Positions 53,075-63,217 of a DNA stretch of 64,000 nt are shown here, piece by piece; the first letter of the stretch is position 1, and the number at the start of each line of letters is the position of its first letter. The position numbers were made by a program, and so were the translations under genes. Under the pieces are notes generated by a model. That model made no database searches and was not told the DNA's origin. It saw only the letters and a list, made by a program, of their open reading frames with translations. Source of the DNA: Singulisphaera sp045290345 (lineage in GTDB: Bacteria > Planctomycetota > Planctomycetia > Isosphaerales > Isosphaeraceae); contig NZ_CP155447.1 in the NCBI RefSeq assembly GCF_045290345.1, positions 7,192,001-7,256,000 of the forward strand, given 5' to 3'.

Positions 53075-53669
53075 GCGATCTCCTCGCTCCGCATGATTGA
53101 TTGCCCGAATCGTCCCACGTCAAAGCTCGACATCCTGACTTGGCGAGTTACTGATAACTTTTGCTTGGACGTTTGTTTGGATGTGTGAGTTGTACGGGCC
53201 CGCGCACTCCGAGATCCATCGCGTACGGAACAGGCCCTCATGAGCGTGGGCGTTAGATCCGTTTCCAGTGGCTAGTTTCGCTTGATTTTCGCGCCAAGGC
53301 AATGTCTCTCAGGTGGTCCAGCGCAAAGGACAGTCGAAATTAAATGTTTCTGTCTTGCGTTGGGTGCGATCGCATTTGTCTTTCACACACCGTCGCGATA
53401 CCAACCACCAGGCCCTTCGCCGGTGGGTGTAGGATGGCTCCGACGATCCGGTCAACCCGTTGGTGGCGAGAATGCCCTGCCACTTTGGGAAGCCGCCGCC
53501 GCACGCTCACCAGGCGGCTTTTTCCCAAAAAGTGCTTCGGGATGGAGGAACTTTCTCGCACCGGGGTGGGAATCGATCCAGGCATGTGCCTCAAGTGTTT
53601 ATGAGAGGGAAGAATCTTAATCGGGCCTCGTATCGATCCGTGCGAGGGGCTTGTGACGCATCGGTGACT
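53075..53669. other. gene-free region
   Basis: I see short frames only, none with a domain, signal peptide or good ribosome binding site. Low GC around 53130-53180. Confidence 0.35.
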
Positions 53670-53999
53670 TCAGCGTGTTACCGCGTCGTTCTTGGAGGTC
53701 GCACCTCTCCAGTCCGTGGGTGGGTGAGGTTCACTTCGAGGGAAGGGGCTCTGGGGCTGTTGCGCGGCCCGGTTAAACTTGTGCGTCATGTGCTCGTGCC
53801 ATGCGGCTATTCTTAGCATTGGAGCGTTCCCTCGGGCGTTCCTCCGGTATTCAACTCCAAGGCGAGCGTGTGAATCGGCGAGTTGCAAGCAACGCTCGTA
53901 GCGCTCTCTGTCCCGGCTTTTCCGAGGGGCGGTGGCGAGATGCACAAGTATGGCCGAAACCGCGATCATGAGGAGTAGACGAAAGGTGGTCAGTCGCAT
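53670..53999 (-). CDS. small signal-anchored protein
   Basis: The 109-residue protein begins with one hydrophobic helix (FRLLLMIAVSAILVHLATA) followed by basic residues and RERYERCLQLADSHARLG..., then AAWHEHMTHKFNRAAQQP and a Pro-rich tail EPHPPTDW. This pattern, a single N-terminal helix, two short HxxxE/Y-rich helices and a xPxPP end, recurs in many small planctomycete proteins. The function is unknown. Confidence 0.5.
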   Translation of the reverse strand: MRLTTFRLLLMIAVSAILVHLATAPRKSRDRERYERCLQLADSHARLGVEYRRNARGNAPMLRIAAWHEHMTHKFNRAAQQPQSPFPRSEPHPPTDWRGATSKNDAVTR

Positions 54000-54228
54000 T
54001 CGGTTCCCAACATGGAGTCTCTCCGTATCCGGACTCGCCGAGATCGATCACTTACCAATGGAATACCGGAGGTGTTGGTAAGTCCAGAAGAATCGGGAAC
54101 CAGGGCCGTCGATCTCTTCCAGGCTTCTCGGAGGGTGATGCCCCTGCCCTGCCCGTCCCGAACGGCTCGACCAACCGATGCGATTCGTGGGGCCCTCCCG
54201 GCAAGCAGAGGGGCCCCCGGTTCCCGGC

Positions 54229-54798
54229 CTACCGGATCGGCGGCCTCAGATTCAAGGTGAGGGTCAAAGTGCCGCCAATCGGGCTGGGGGGCGTGATGGA
54301 TCGGGCGGTGTTCTTGCCGAACAGGGCGTTGGCTGTGCCGATTCCCCGGAGATTGGTGTAGGCCCCTGTCCCACTCACGATCGAGGCATTCAGGGCGAAC
54401 CGCGCGTTGGGGATTTGGGAGTGTCCCCCCGAGCCTGAGAGTTGAATGGTGATGCTGCCCTTGGCGTTGCTGATTTTCACGGTGCCTTGGATGTCCGGCT
54501 GATTCGGGAGCCTAAACCCGCCGAAATTGAGCGTGCCGGTATACGTGCTTCGACCCAGACCCTGAATTTTACCCGCGCCGTTGAGGTTGACTTCCAGTGG
54601 GGCATCCGCCGCCCGGTTGTCCTGGTCGGTGGCAAGATATCTTCCCGTCAATGTTCCCGAGGTGGCAGTGGCGCGATTTTCTATCGCGAGGCTGGTGACC
54701 TCGGGCTGGACCAGCGGACGGACGGTCGTCGCGCTCATCGTGATCCGGGATTCGAGGCTGTTTGCGGTTGGGCGAAAGGCGCGGGATTTCTGGCTCAT
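54229..54798 (-). CDS. putative surface beta-rich protein with LESR leader
   Basis: This 189-residue protein begins FRPTANSLESRITMSA, which resembles the LExR leader shared by large planctomycete surface proteins. The rest is Gly/Thr/Asn-rich beta sequence (GTLTGRYLATDQDNRAADAP, GKIQGLGRSTYTGTLNFGGF, GTVKISNAKGSITIQLSGSG) ending LTLTLNLRPPIR. No named domain was recognised. It is probably exported, but I see no classical hydrophobic signal helix, in keeping with the LExR group. Confidence 0.6.
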   Translation of the reverse strand: MSQKSRAFRPTANSLESRITMSATTVRPLVQPEVTSLAIENRATATSGTLTGRYLATDQDNRAADAPLEVNLNGAGKIQGLGRSTYTGTLNFGGFRLPNQPDIQGTVKISNAKGSITIQLSGSGGHSQIPNARFALNASIVSGTGAYTNLRGIGTANALFGKNTARSITPPSPIGGTLTLTLNLRPPIR

Positions 54799-55568
54799 CG
54801 TTCCGTGACTCGCGAGAGATCGTGATTGTCAGTTGCGGCAAGGCCGCGGGCTCGCTCGCGCGAACACCGTTTCGATTTGCCGACTGCCTCTGGATATCGG
54901 GAATCAGGTCTCGGCGACGACATGCAAAAAACCATTCGCTCGTGCCTGGCGGTGGCCGGTCACGAGCGTCTGTGTATTCCGCAAGCATGCAATTGTTGAA
55001 TCCAAAGATCGGACAAGTGCGTCATCGCACGTCCTTGGTCCGGATTCCCGCCGAAATCACCGGCGACCCAGAAGCAGCGTTCATGGAGATCAGGCTGATG
55101 AGCTCTCCTTGATTTGGTGTTCACGGTTGGATGATTGCATTGGCTGCCGGTTCCGTTGCCGGGGCGGCGAAGCTCGGCCTCTTTCATGTCAGTGTGTGTG
55201 GATGATAAGGATCTGCCGTGCGAACGTTACTTTGGTTTTGTGATAAGTTGCCACGTCGACTTTGGCGGGAGCCGTAGGCCAAGCCAAACAGGACAAGCGA
55301 ATGCAGGGAGGTCGGGCTGTCGAGTGTTGAGAATGTCTCATGCAGGCGATAGGGCAGGAAGGCTTGTATTGTGTACCTAAAACTGGAATTCTATTAGTGC
55401 AATTCCGGTTGCGACTACGCTGCGGTTTGGTTCGCTCTTGAGGGCTGGTTTTCGATCGGGGCTCACTTAGTCGGAAGAGGGAAGAGAATGAAAGGGAGAC
55501 TCGCTTTCGGTCCAGTTGGCCCTGGATCCAGAGTCTTTCTCAGGTAAGTGAGGGTTGGAGAGATTTCG
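54799..55568. other. gene-free region
   Basis: These 770 bp lie between divergent genes, with no convincing frame. They probably contain the promoter of the membrane-protein pair. The 55370-55450 part is AT-rich. Confidence 0.35.
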
Positions 55569-57149
55569 TTGTCGATGGCACAGGCTGTCTTCCTCTTGTC
55601 GAATTTCGCGGCCGTCGGGTGGGGGGGCCTACTCTACCGTGGCTCGGCCGGCCGACCGATCTGGGAACGACTTGGGATTGCGTTGACGCCGTTCCTCGTT
55701 TGTACGGTCGTCTGGCACTGGGTCGTGAGTATTGCCTTTCATTCGATGGCCACCTTCTGGAATGGTGCAAGGCTGGCGCCCGCGATGGGGCTTCTCCATG
55801 GATACAGGCTCTACTACCCGGCGACGGAGGGGCCGATCAACGGCTGGATTTATGGGCCGGTGTCTTCGGTGGCCTACCTGCCGGCCGTTTTGCTGGGCGA
55901 TGCGGGCGTCAAGATCTTGGTGGCGCGCGGGCTGAGCCTCGTCTACTACTATGCGCCGGCGGCCTGGCTCTTGCTCCGTGGTGGCGAGGGGCGCAAGGGG
56001 CGGCCCGGTGTGGGAGAGTTCCTGCTCTTCTTGATGTTTGTGCTCTTGACGACCAACTCTCGAGCCTTGCGTTACAGTGCGACGGAAGTGCATGCCGATG
56101 CGCCGACGCTGGCCCTGGCGGCTCTGGCTGTCGTGCTGATGGTCCGGGGCGGCGGCGGGCGAAATCCCTGGACCTGCTCGCTCTCGTTGATTCTGGCGGT
56201 CCTGGCCGTCTGGTCCAAGCAACTCACGATCCCGCTCTTACTCGTCGTGCTGCCCGCCTATGCCCTGGCGACGGGGGGGCTCAAGAACCCGTTCCGTTCG
56301 CTCCTGCCTGGGATTGTGGTTGGGTTGGTGATTACTTTGATTCTGTTCTTCGTTCTCGACCCGAGTAGTCTTCTGTTGAATATCGTGGAGGTTCCGGGCC
56401 GCCATCGATTTCGGGCCAAAAACCTGGTGGATTTCCTCTATCCGCTGGTCGTGCTCCAGCAAAGGCACGCGCCGTTGTTATTCCTGCTCGCGGTGGCCGG
56501 TCAGGCCCGTCTCGCGTGGGCGGCCGAGGGGCTGGGCTATCGCGACCGAGGCTGGATCGTGTTTCTGATTGCGGGGCTGGCCGAACTTCCCTTTTCCTTA
56601 ATGGGCTACTTTGGAGAAGGGGGCAATGAAAACAGCATGTCGTTTAGCCTCTACTTTTTGGCCTTGGGAACTCTCTTAATGCTCAAGCCGTTGGTTGGCT
56701 CGGGAACCGAGAACGAAAGTAGGTCGACGCATTGGGTTTGGTACCTGGTCATCGGGGTGAGCTTTGTGTTGGCAATGTTCGAGGTCGAGGCGATGGCTGT
56801 TGCGCTCGTCGAACGCAAGGGAACCTGGCAAGACTCCGCCGTGGCCGAGCGGTTCATCCGCGCCCATCCCGGGGAGGTGTACTTTCCCTGGAATCCGGAA
56901 GCTCATCTGGCCGCCGAGGGAAAGTATTATCACACCGAGGATGGCATCAATGGTCGGTCCTATTCCGGAATCCCGACGAGTTCCGACCACTTCTTTCGAC
57001 ACATCCCTCCTCGCACGCGGCTCGTCTGCTATCCCCCTAACGCGGCGGGACTTGCCCAGGTTGGGGCGATGACCTATTTGAAGAGTTTTCGCCGGATGCA
57101 CGTGGCCGATCTGCCGGGTTGGACTTGCTATGGGCGGGAGACCAATTGA
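55569..57149 (+). CDS. polytopic membrane protein, possible GT-C-like glycosyltransferase (copy 1)
   Basis: The protein of about 526 residues has about 11-12 hydrophobic helices. The layout, a first extracytoplasmic loop after helix 2 and a soluble C-terminal part of about 100 residues (FIRAHPGEVYFPWNPEAHLA, HIPPRTRLVCYPPN), resembles GT-C enzymes that use polyprenyl-phosphate sugars, but I see no catalytic Asp-Glu motif I can name. The start is put at the TTG at 55569, matched to the TTG of the paralogue at 57242 by alignment of the N termini (SMAQAVFLLS / SITQVLFALT) and preceded by GGAG. The gap to the paralogue is 92 nt. Confidence 0.7.
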   Translation: MSMAQAVFLLSNFAAVGWGGLLYRGSAGRPIWERLGIALTPFLVCTVVWHWVVSIAFHSMATFWNGARLAPAMGLLHGYRLYYPATEGPINGWIYGPVSSVAYLPAVLLGDAGVKILVARGLSLVYYYAPAAWLLLRGGEGRKGRPGVGEFLLFLMFVLLTTNSRALRYSATEVHADAPTLALAALAVVLMVRGGGGRNPWTCSLSLILAVLAVWSKQLTIPLLLVVLPAYALATGGLKNPFRSLLPGIVVGLVITLILFFVLDPSSLLLNIVEVPGRHRFRAKNLVDFLYPLVVLQQRHAPLLFLLAVAGQARLAWAAEGLGYRDRGWIVFLIAGLAELPFSLMGYFGEGGNENSMSFSLYFLALGTLLMLKPLVGSGTENESRSTHWVWYLVIGVSFVLAMFEVEAMAVALVERKGTWQDSAVAERFIRAHPGEVYFPWNPEAHLAAEGKYYHTEDGINGRSYSGIPTSSDHFFRHIPPRTRLVCYPPNAAGLAQVGAMTYLKSFRRMHVADLPGWTCYGRETN

Positions 57150-57241
57150 GAAAAGATAAGAAGTTGAATTGAGTTAATGTGGCAGCTCGCTTCGCTTTCC
57201 GGAATCAAGAATTGTTATCTGTTGTGTTATGAGGACTTCCG

Positions 57242-58639
57242 TTGTCAATCACACAGGTGCTCTTTGCTTTGACGTGCGTGGTTTCCGTCGGGGTAGGGAT
57301 TGGACGCGGTCTCGCCTCGGTCGACCGGCCGATCTGGGAACGGTTTGGACTCTCGGTGCTCCCGTTCCTCGGTTGCACCGTGGCCTGGCACTGGTTGGTC
57401 AGCCTCACCTTCCATTCGGCGGCGAGTTTCAGGATCGATTCGAGCTTGGCAGCCGCGATGGGGCTGTCGTACGGATACTGGTTCGCGTTCCCGGGCAAGG
57501 TGGGGCTGCTCGACGGCGCGATCTCTGGTCCAGTCTTTGCGTTGGCTTATTCGCCCGCGGGTTTGCTGAACCATTCAGGCTTTCAGATCCTGGTGTCTCG
57601 GGGCTTGAGCCTTTTCTACTACTACGGCCCGGCGGCCTGGCTACTACTCCGTGATGGAAAGGGGCCCAGGGGTTGGAGACGCGGGTGGAGACGGCCCCGC
57701 ATGGGATCGCTCTTGCTGTTCTTCGCCTTCGTGCTGTTGACGACCAATATCCGATCGTTGCGGTCGAGCCCGACTGAGGTGCAGGCCGATGCGCCCGCAC
57801 TGGCCCTGGCGGCTCTGGCTGTGGTGTTGATGGTCCGGGGCGGCGGCGGGCGAAATCCCTGGACCTGCGCGATTTCGTTGTTGTTCGCTGTGCTGGCGGT
57901 TTGGGCAAAGCAACTCGCGGTTCCGCTTCTGCTCCTCGCGCTTCCCGCCTATGCGTTGGCGACTGGGGGGGGCAATCGTCGGTTTCGGCTCCTGCTTCCT
58001 GGGTTCGTCGGTGGGTTGGCGATGACCTTGATCGTGCTTGCGGCGTTCGAAGCGGGGCATCACGGCATTGATGGCGGAGTCGCGTCCAGCGCGACGCCGC
58101 TTCGGGGCGAACGCTGGGTGGACTTCCTCTCTCCCCTGATCGAGTTCCAGGAAAAGCATGCTCCACTGCTGTTGCTGCTGGCGGTGGGAATTGTGGACCG
58201 TCTCGCGGCGTTGGCCGACCGGATGGGTTCTCAAGAGGCCCCGGAGCGGTTTTGCCTCAGCGACGCAGACTGGATCCTGTTTCTGCTCGTCGGATTCGCC
58301 GAACTCCCGTTCTCCGTTCTGGGCTATTTCGGGACCGGCGCGAATGAGAGCACCATGTCGTTCAGCCTCTATTTTCTGAGCCTCGGATCACTCTTAATGC
58401 TCAAACCATTGCTTGGCTCAGGGGGCGAGAACGAACGTGCGCCCGCACCGTGGGGCTGGTATGTGGTGATCGGCCTGAATCTCATGCTGGCGACGCTCGC
58501 GGACGAGGCCCTGGGGATCGCACTCGTTGAACGTAAGGGGGCCGGCCATGAATCCGTCGTGTCCGAGCGGTTTCAGCCGCTACTGCCTCCTTGTTCACCA
58601 CGTCTCCGCGTGTTAAACTCTGAATCATTGCGTGCTTGA
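57242..58639 (+). CDS. polytopic membrane protein, truncated paralogue of 55569-57149 (copy 2)
   Basis: The 465-residue protein aligns along nearly its entire length with the preceding gene (RPIWERFGLSVLPFLGCTVAWHW, SRGLSLFYYYGPAAWLLLR, LALAALAVVLMVRGGGGRNPW). Homology stops abruptly at SERF, after which 25 unrelated residues (QPLLPPCSPRLRVLNSESLRA) replace the roughly 95-residue C-terminal domain. An 84-bp block encoding RGGGGRNPWTC and its upstream helix is almost identical in DNA between copies. It may be a deletion derivative. It starts with TTG after GAGGACTTCCG. Confidence 0.7.
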   Translation: MSITQVLFALTCVVSVGVGIGRGLASVDRPIWERFGLSVLPFLGCTVAWHWLVSLTFHSAASFRIDSSLAAAMGLSYGYWFAFPGKVGLLDGAISGPVFALAYSPAGLLNHSGFQILVSRGLSLFYYYGPAAWLLLRDGKGPRGWRRGWRRPRMGSLLLFFAFVLLTTNIRSLRSSPTEVQADAPALALAALAVVLMVRGGGGRNPWTCAISLLFAVLAVWAKQLAVPLLLLALPAYALATGGGNRRFRLLLPGFVGGLAMTLIVLAAFEAGHHGIDGGVASSATPLRGERWVDFLSPLIEFQEKHAPLLLLLAVGIVDRLAALADRMGSQEAPERFCLSDADWILFLLVGFAELPFSVLGYFGTGANESTMSFSLYFLSLGSLLMLKPLLGSGGENERAPAPWGWYVVIGLNLMLATLADEALGIALVERKGAGHESVVSERFQPLLPPCSPRLRVLNSESLRA

Positions 58640-58719
58640 ATCACGCTTCGATTCGTCTGCGCTGCCCGGTGTTGAAGGCTCGGGCGGGTCGTTCTCCAGC
58701 GGCGAGAGGATCCGTGACC

Positions 58720-59000
58720 ATGGCCTGGATCAGAATTGGTAAACGCACAATCAATATTGAGAACATCGCTCAATTTGTTGTCGAGCAAGAGGATATCGTC
58801 CACATCTCGATGGTCGGCGATGCGGGAAGCCCCTGATCCGATTCGAAGGCGAAGAAGCGAAAGCCGTGCGAGAGTTTATTGACGGCGGCAAGTTGGGAGA
58901 AGTCATGAGGGTCTTCGTCCCACCCCGAGAGAAGACTGAACTCGATGATTTTCTCGACCGGCGAAAGCGCTCGATTCGGGGCGGAGCCAGCGGGATTTGA
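58720..59000 (+). pseudogene. small conserved-looking protein, frameshifted
   Basis: The ATG frame reads MAWIRIGKRTINIENIAQFV, continuing to ISMVGDAGSP and a stop at about 58836. The following sequence continues convincingly in another frame, PLIRFEGEEAKAVREFIDGG, then KLGEVMRVF and KTELDDFLDRRKRSIRGG, ending at 59000. One extra G in the GGG run at 58824-58826 would join them (DAGKPLIRFEGEE), giving about 93 residues. No family name is known to me. Confidence 0.6.
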
Positions 59001-59421
59001 AAGCCCGAGGATGGTCCTGGCGTCGATGCGAGAGAGAGTGCGTGCGGCTTCTCGATCGATGGCGGTTCCCGGGGCCGTAGGCGTCCCGTCCGCATTGGGA
59101 TTACGCCGCGAAGACGGCGCCCCCAGGCCATTGAAAGGCGCTTGAGGCTCCGTCAGAAAAATCGTGTCCTTCGAGGATACGGACGGATCGGAAGTTTCTT
59201 GTGATTTTTATGTTCGTCTGGGCCTGCGGTCCCAGAAGAAAGCCAACCTGATGTTGGTGTGACGGCCGTTTTCTGGTCATTACTCGGCGGGGAAGCGGTC
59301 GTTATCTCGTTCGCCGCCGCGGTTTTGGTGTGGTATCGTGAGTGGAGGCGAAGTCTACGGACACTTGCCGACAGATCCCCCGGAGCGAGCCCGGGCTAAC
59401 CCTGGATGAGCCCACTCTCTT
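59001..59421. other. leader region of the glycosyltransferase gene
   Basis: This gap of 421 bp has no convincing gene. An AT-rich patch around 59190-59210 could hold the promoter of the GT4/GH130 pair. Confidence 0.35.
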
Positions 59422-61695
59422 ATGCGCGACTCCGACATCAAGAAGATTGCGTTCGTTGGTGATTACCTGCCCCGTAAGTGTGGTATCGCCACGTTTTCGC
59501 ACGACATGCATGCCTCGGTGGCCAGCCAGTTCCCGGATGCCGAGTGCTTCGTCGTGCCTGTTAACGATCGTCCCGAAGGGTACGACTATCCGCCCGAGGT
59601 CCGCTTCGAGATCGACGAGCAGGATCTGAACAGCTATCTGCGAGCGGCTGACTTCCTGAACTTTGCCAACACGGACGTCGTCTGCCTCCAGCACGAGTAC
59701 GGGATCTACGGCGGCCCGGCCGGCAGCCACATCCTCGGCCTGCTCCGCGATCTGCGCATGCCGATCGTCACGACCTTACACACCGTCCTGAGTGATCCCA
59801 GCGCCGACCAGCGCCGGGTCTTGATGCGACTGGCGAATCTGTCCGCCCGTGTCGTGGTGATGACCGAGCGAGCCCGGACGTTCCTCCAGCAGATCTACGG
59901 CATCCCCGAGGCCAAGATCGACCTCATCGCGCACGGCATCCCCGACACGCCGTTCGTCGACCCGAACTTGTATAAGGATCAGTTTGGCGTTGACGGCCGA
60001 CTGGTGGCGCTCACGTTCGGGCTGCTCTCGCCCAACAAGGGCATCGAGCATATGCTTCGGGCCATGCCCCAGATCCTCGAGCAGTTCCCCAACTTCGTCT
60101 ACATCGTTCTGGGGGCAACCCACCCGGACCTGGTCCGTGAGCAAGGCGAACGCTACCGGCTGGTTCTGGAGCGTCTGGCCCAAGATCTCGGTATCAAGAA
60201 CCATGTGATCTTTTACAACCGGTTCGTCGAGCTGAACCAGTTGACCGAGTTCATCCGCGCGGCGGATGTCTACGTGACTCCGTACCTGAATCCCGCGCAG
60301 ATTACTTCGGGCACGCTGGCCTACTCGTTCGGCTGCGGCAAGGCGATCGTCTCGACGCCGTACTGGCACGCCGAGGAATTGCTGGCCGAGGGACGCGGTG
60401 TGATCGTGCCGTTTGCCGACCCGCAGTCGCTGGCGCGGGAGATCTGCGGACTCTTGCGCGACGAGCCGCGGCGACTCGAAATGTGTAAAAATGCTTATGA
60501 GATAGGCCGGGAAATGATCTGGGAGCGTTCGGCCCACCATTACATGGAGTCGTTTCAGCGGGCTCGCCACGGACGTCAGGACCAGCCGTTCAAGCCGCTC
60601 GCGGTTCGGACTCTGGCCGAGCAGCAATCCGAGAGGCCGCACTGGCGACTCGATCACCTCTCTCGGATGACCGACTCGACAGGGATGTTTCAGCATGCGA
60701 CCTACACCATCCCCAATTTCGCCGAGGGGTACTGTACTGACGATAACGCTCGGGCGCTGTTGTTGACCGTGCTTCTGGGAGAACTCGGCTACGACGGGCT
60801 CGAGGTCAGACGGATCGCGACGACCACGGCGGCGTTTCTTCAGGCGGCCTTCGATCATGAGCGGAAACGGTTCCGCAACTTCATGGGCTTCGACCGCCAG
60901 TGGCTGGAGAAGGTGGGGTCGGAGGATTCCCACGGGCGGGCGGTCTGGGCGCTGGGCGTCTGTGTCGGCCGGTCGCAGCGGTCCGACCTGCCGGCCTGGG
61001 CAGCCTCCCACTTCGAGATTGCACTGCCGGTGTTGCCGGAGATGAGCTCGCCTCGTGCCTGGGCGTTCGGGCTGTTGGGCATCCATGAATATCTCCACCG
61101 GTTTAGCGGCGATCGTTTCGCCGGCCAGATTCGCGATGCGCTGACGACCCGTCTCATTGATCTGTACGACCGCACGGCAACGCCCGACTGGCCCTGGTTC
61201 GAGGAGATCCTGGCCTATGACAATGCCCGCCTCCCGCACGCCCTGATTGCTGGCGGCCGCGATGGTAACAACCCGCACGCCTTGGAGATCGGACTGCGGG
61301 CCCTGACCTGGCTCGTCGAGGTCCAGCGCGCTCCGCAAGGCCATTTTCGGGCGATCGGCTGCCACGGATTCTACCGTAAGGGGCAGACCCCGGCCCGGTT
61401 CGATCAGCAACCGATCGAGGCCGCCGCGACCGTCGCCGCCTGCCTGGAAGCGTACCGGGCGACCCAGGAACCGCATTGGGTGAACGAGGCCCGCTCCTCC
61501 TTCGAGTGGTTCCTCGGCCGCAATGACCTGGGCCAGGAACTGTACGACCCGGTGACCGGTGGGTGCTGCGATGGCCTTCAGGAGGATCGCATCAACCGGA
61601 ACCAGGGGGCCGAGTCAACGCTCGCGTTTCTCCTCTCCCTCGCCGAGATGAACCTGTTGGAAAGTTCTCTGGCGGCATTTCGCCCGGCGCGGTAG
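59422..61695 (+). CDS. GT4-type glycosyltransferase with C-terminal alpha/alpha domain
   Basis: The 757-residue protein has an N-terminal GT-B fold of family GT4 (about 1-400). Visible are KIAFVGDYLPRKCGIATFSH, FANTDVVCLQHEYGIYGGPA, ARVVVMTERARTFLQQIYG with AHGIPDTPF, LTFGLLSPNKGIEHMLRAMP, and SGTLAYSFGCGKAIVSTPY with the downstream Glu in AEELLAEG. Residues of about 410-757 (TIPNFAEGYCTDDNARALLL, DSHGRAVWALGVC, PDWPWFEEILAYDNARLPHA, NQGAESTLAFLLSL) form a helical toroid-like domain. Together with the GH130 gene 20-70 nt downstream it points to beta-mannoside-type glycan synthesis or turnover in the cytoplasm. Confidence 0.88.
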   Translation: MRDSDIKKIAFVGDYLPRKCGIATFSHDMHASVASQFPDAECFVVPVNDRPEGYDYPPEVRFEIDEQDLNSYLRAADFLNFANTDVVCLQHEYGIYGGPAGSHILGLLRDLRMPIVTTLHTVLSDPSADQRRVLMRLANLSARVVVMTERARTFLQQIYGIPEAKIDLIAHGIPDTPFVDPNLYKDQFGVDGRLVALTFGLLSPNKGIEHMLRAMPQILEQFPNFVYIVLGATHPDLVREQGERYRLVLERLAQDLGIKNHVIFYNRFVELNQLTEFIRAADVYVTPYLNPAQITSGTLAYSFGCGKAIVSTPYWHAEELLAEGRGVIVPFADPQSLAREICGLLRDEPRRLEMCKNAYEIGREMIWERSAHHYMESFQRARHGRQDQPFKPLAVRTLAEQQSERPHWRLDHLSRMTDSTGMFQHATYTIPNFAEGYCTDDNARALLLTVLLGELGYDGLEVRRIATTTAAFLQAAFDHERKRFRNFMGFDRQWLEKVGSEDSHGRAVWALGVCVGRSQRSDLPAWAASHFEIALPVLPEMSSPRAWAFGLLGIHEYLHRFSGDRFAGQIRDALTTRLIDLYDRTATPDWPWFEEILAYDNARLPHALIAGGRDGNNPHALEIGLRALTWLVEVQRAPQGHFRAIGCHGFYRKGQTPARFDQQPIEAAATVAACLEAYRATQEPHWVNEARSSFEWFLGRNDLGQELYDPVTGGCCDGLQEDRINRNQGAESTLAFLLSLAEMNLLESSLAAFRPAR

Positions 61696-61765
61696 TGTCC
61701 AACTGGATCCAGGGATGGTGAGAAGCGACGACACAACTCGAAATCAAGGTTTCAAATCCACCAAC

Positions 61766-63217
61766 ATGGACGTTAAACGCACCGGGATCACCCTCAAACC
61801 GTCCAACTCACGCGTTGTCATCCGACCGTTTGAGGTGGCCAACGAAAATCGGATCGAGAAGATCATCGCCCGCGTCTCGTCCCTCTCCGAAGGGGAGGTT
61901 GAGGCCATGATGTTGAACGTGAGGCAGGAGTTTCACGAGCGCCATCAGCGCACCCGTGAATTTCTGCTTCACCGCTTCGACCAGGTCCGGCGTTACGCTC
62001 TCACCGATGAATCTCTCAGTGAGAACCGCCGCCTGCTGATCGGGGCCTACTTCACTCAGGAATATGCCCTCGAGTCGGCCGCCTTGTTCAATCCGTCGAT
62101 GGTCTTGCATCCCGATCAGTCGGGCTTGCCTGAGGGGTGGTGCCGGTTCATCTTGAGCCTGCGGGCCACCGGCGAGGGGCACATCTCGTCGATCACGTTC
62201 CGCTCCGGAGTGCTCGACGCCGAGAACCGGGTCCGGATGGACGAACCGACCCGGTTCGTCGAGGCCCCGGAGATGGTGCCCAACGCCCTCTATGAGAAAC
62301 CCCTCTTCTACCGCAAACTCGTCGAGCTCGGGACCAACGGCCCCCTGACCGACCAGGTCATGGCCGCGCTGGGCGACCATTTCACGCTCAGGGAATTGGA
62401 ACATGCGATCCAGAATGTGATGCGTCACAACCGAGCTCGCCAGCGCGAGTTCGAGCCGATCGCCCACACGATGGTCATGCTGGCCAAGTCCAATTACGAG
62501 ATCCGTTTCAGCCCTGAGCTCGACGTCTCGGAACGGATCATCTTTCCCTCATCCCCCACCGAGACCAATGGGATCGAGGACGCCCGGTTCGTCAAATTCA
62601 CCCACGACAGCGGCCAGGTCTGCTACTACGCGACTTACACCGCGTACGACGGTCGGGTGACCCTGCCGCAACTGCTCGAGACCGAAGACTTCCTCCACTT
62701 CAAGGTAGGCACCCTGAACGGGACGGAGATTCGGAACAAGGGGTTTGCCCTCTTCCCTCGGATGATTAACGGCCAGTACGCGATGCTTTCCCGCCAGGAC
62801 AACGAGAACATCTACCTGATGTACTCCGACATGCTCCACTTCTGGTACACCAAGGAACTCGTCGCCAGGCCGACCTATCCGTGGGAGTTCGTCCAGCTCG
62901 GCAACTGCGGCTCGCCAATCGAGACCGAGGCCGGGTGGCTGGTCCTGACCCATGGCGTCGGTCCGATGCGCAAGTACGCCATGGGCGCCATGCTGCTCGA
63001 TCTCAATGATCCCACACGCGTGATCGGGCGACTGGCGACCCCCCTTCTGGAACCGAACGCGAACGAACGCGAAGGCTATGTGCCGAACGTCGTCTACAGT
63101 TGCGGAGCGCTGCCGCACGGCCGTGAGCTGATCATCCCCTACGCGATGTCCGACTACGCCAGCACGTTCGCCACCGTGTCGATCGACGACGTGCTCAACG
63201 CGATGATTCGGCCCTGA
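61766..63217 (+). CDS. GH130 glycosidase/phosphorylase
   Basis: The 483-residue protein has a GH130 five-bladed propeller with a helical N-terminal extension. Key segments are ETNGIEDARFVKFTHDSG (general acid Asp in the IEDAR motif), YYATYTAYDGRVTLPQLLET, NKGFALFPRMINGQYAMLSRQDN and EREGYVPNVVYSCGALPHG. GH130 enzymes reversibly phosphorolyse or hydrolyse beta-mannosides. The start at MDVKRTGITLKP was chosen because it begins the family-like sequence. An ATG at 61715 would add 17 residues. It belongs with the GT4 gene upstream and a second GH130 gene downstream. Confidence 0.88.
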   Translation: MDVKRTGITLKPSNSRVVIRPFEVANENRIEKIIARVSSLSEGEVEAMMLNVRQEFHERHQRTREFLLHRFDQVRRYALTDESLSENRRLLIGAYFTQEYALESAALFNPSMVLHPDQSGLPEGWCRFILSLRATGEGHISSITFRSGVLDAENRVRMDEPTRFVEAPEMVPNALYEKPLFYRKLVELGTNGPLTDQVMAALGDHFTLRELEHAIQNVMRHNRARQREFEPIAHTMVMLAKSNYEIRFSPELDVSERIIFPSSPTETNGIEDARFVKFTHDSGQVCYYATYTAYDGRVTLPQLLETEDFLHFKVGTLNGTEIRNKGFALFPRMINGQYAMLSRQDNENIYLMYSDMLHFWYTKELVARPTYPWEFVQLGNCGSPIETEAGWLVLTHGVGPMRKYAMGAMLLDLNDPTRVIGRLATPLLEPNANEREGYVPNVVYSCGALPHGRELIIPYAMSDYASTFATVSIDDVLNAMIRP

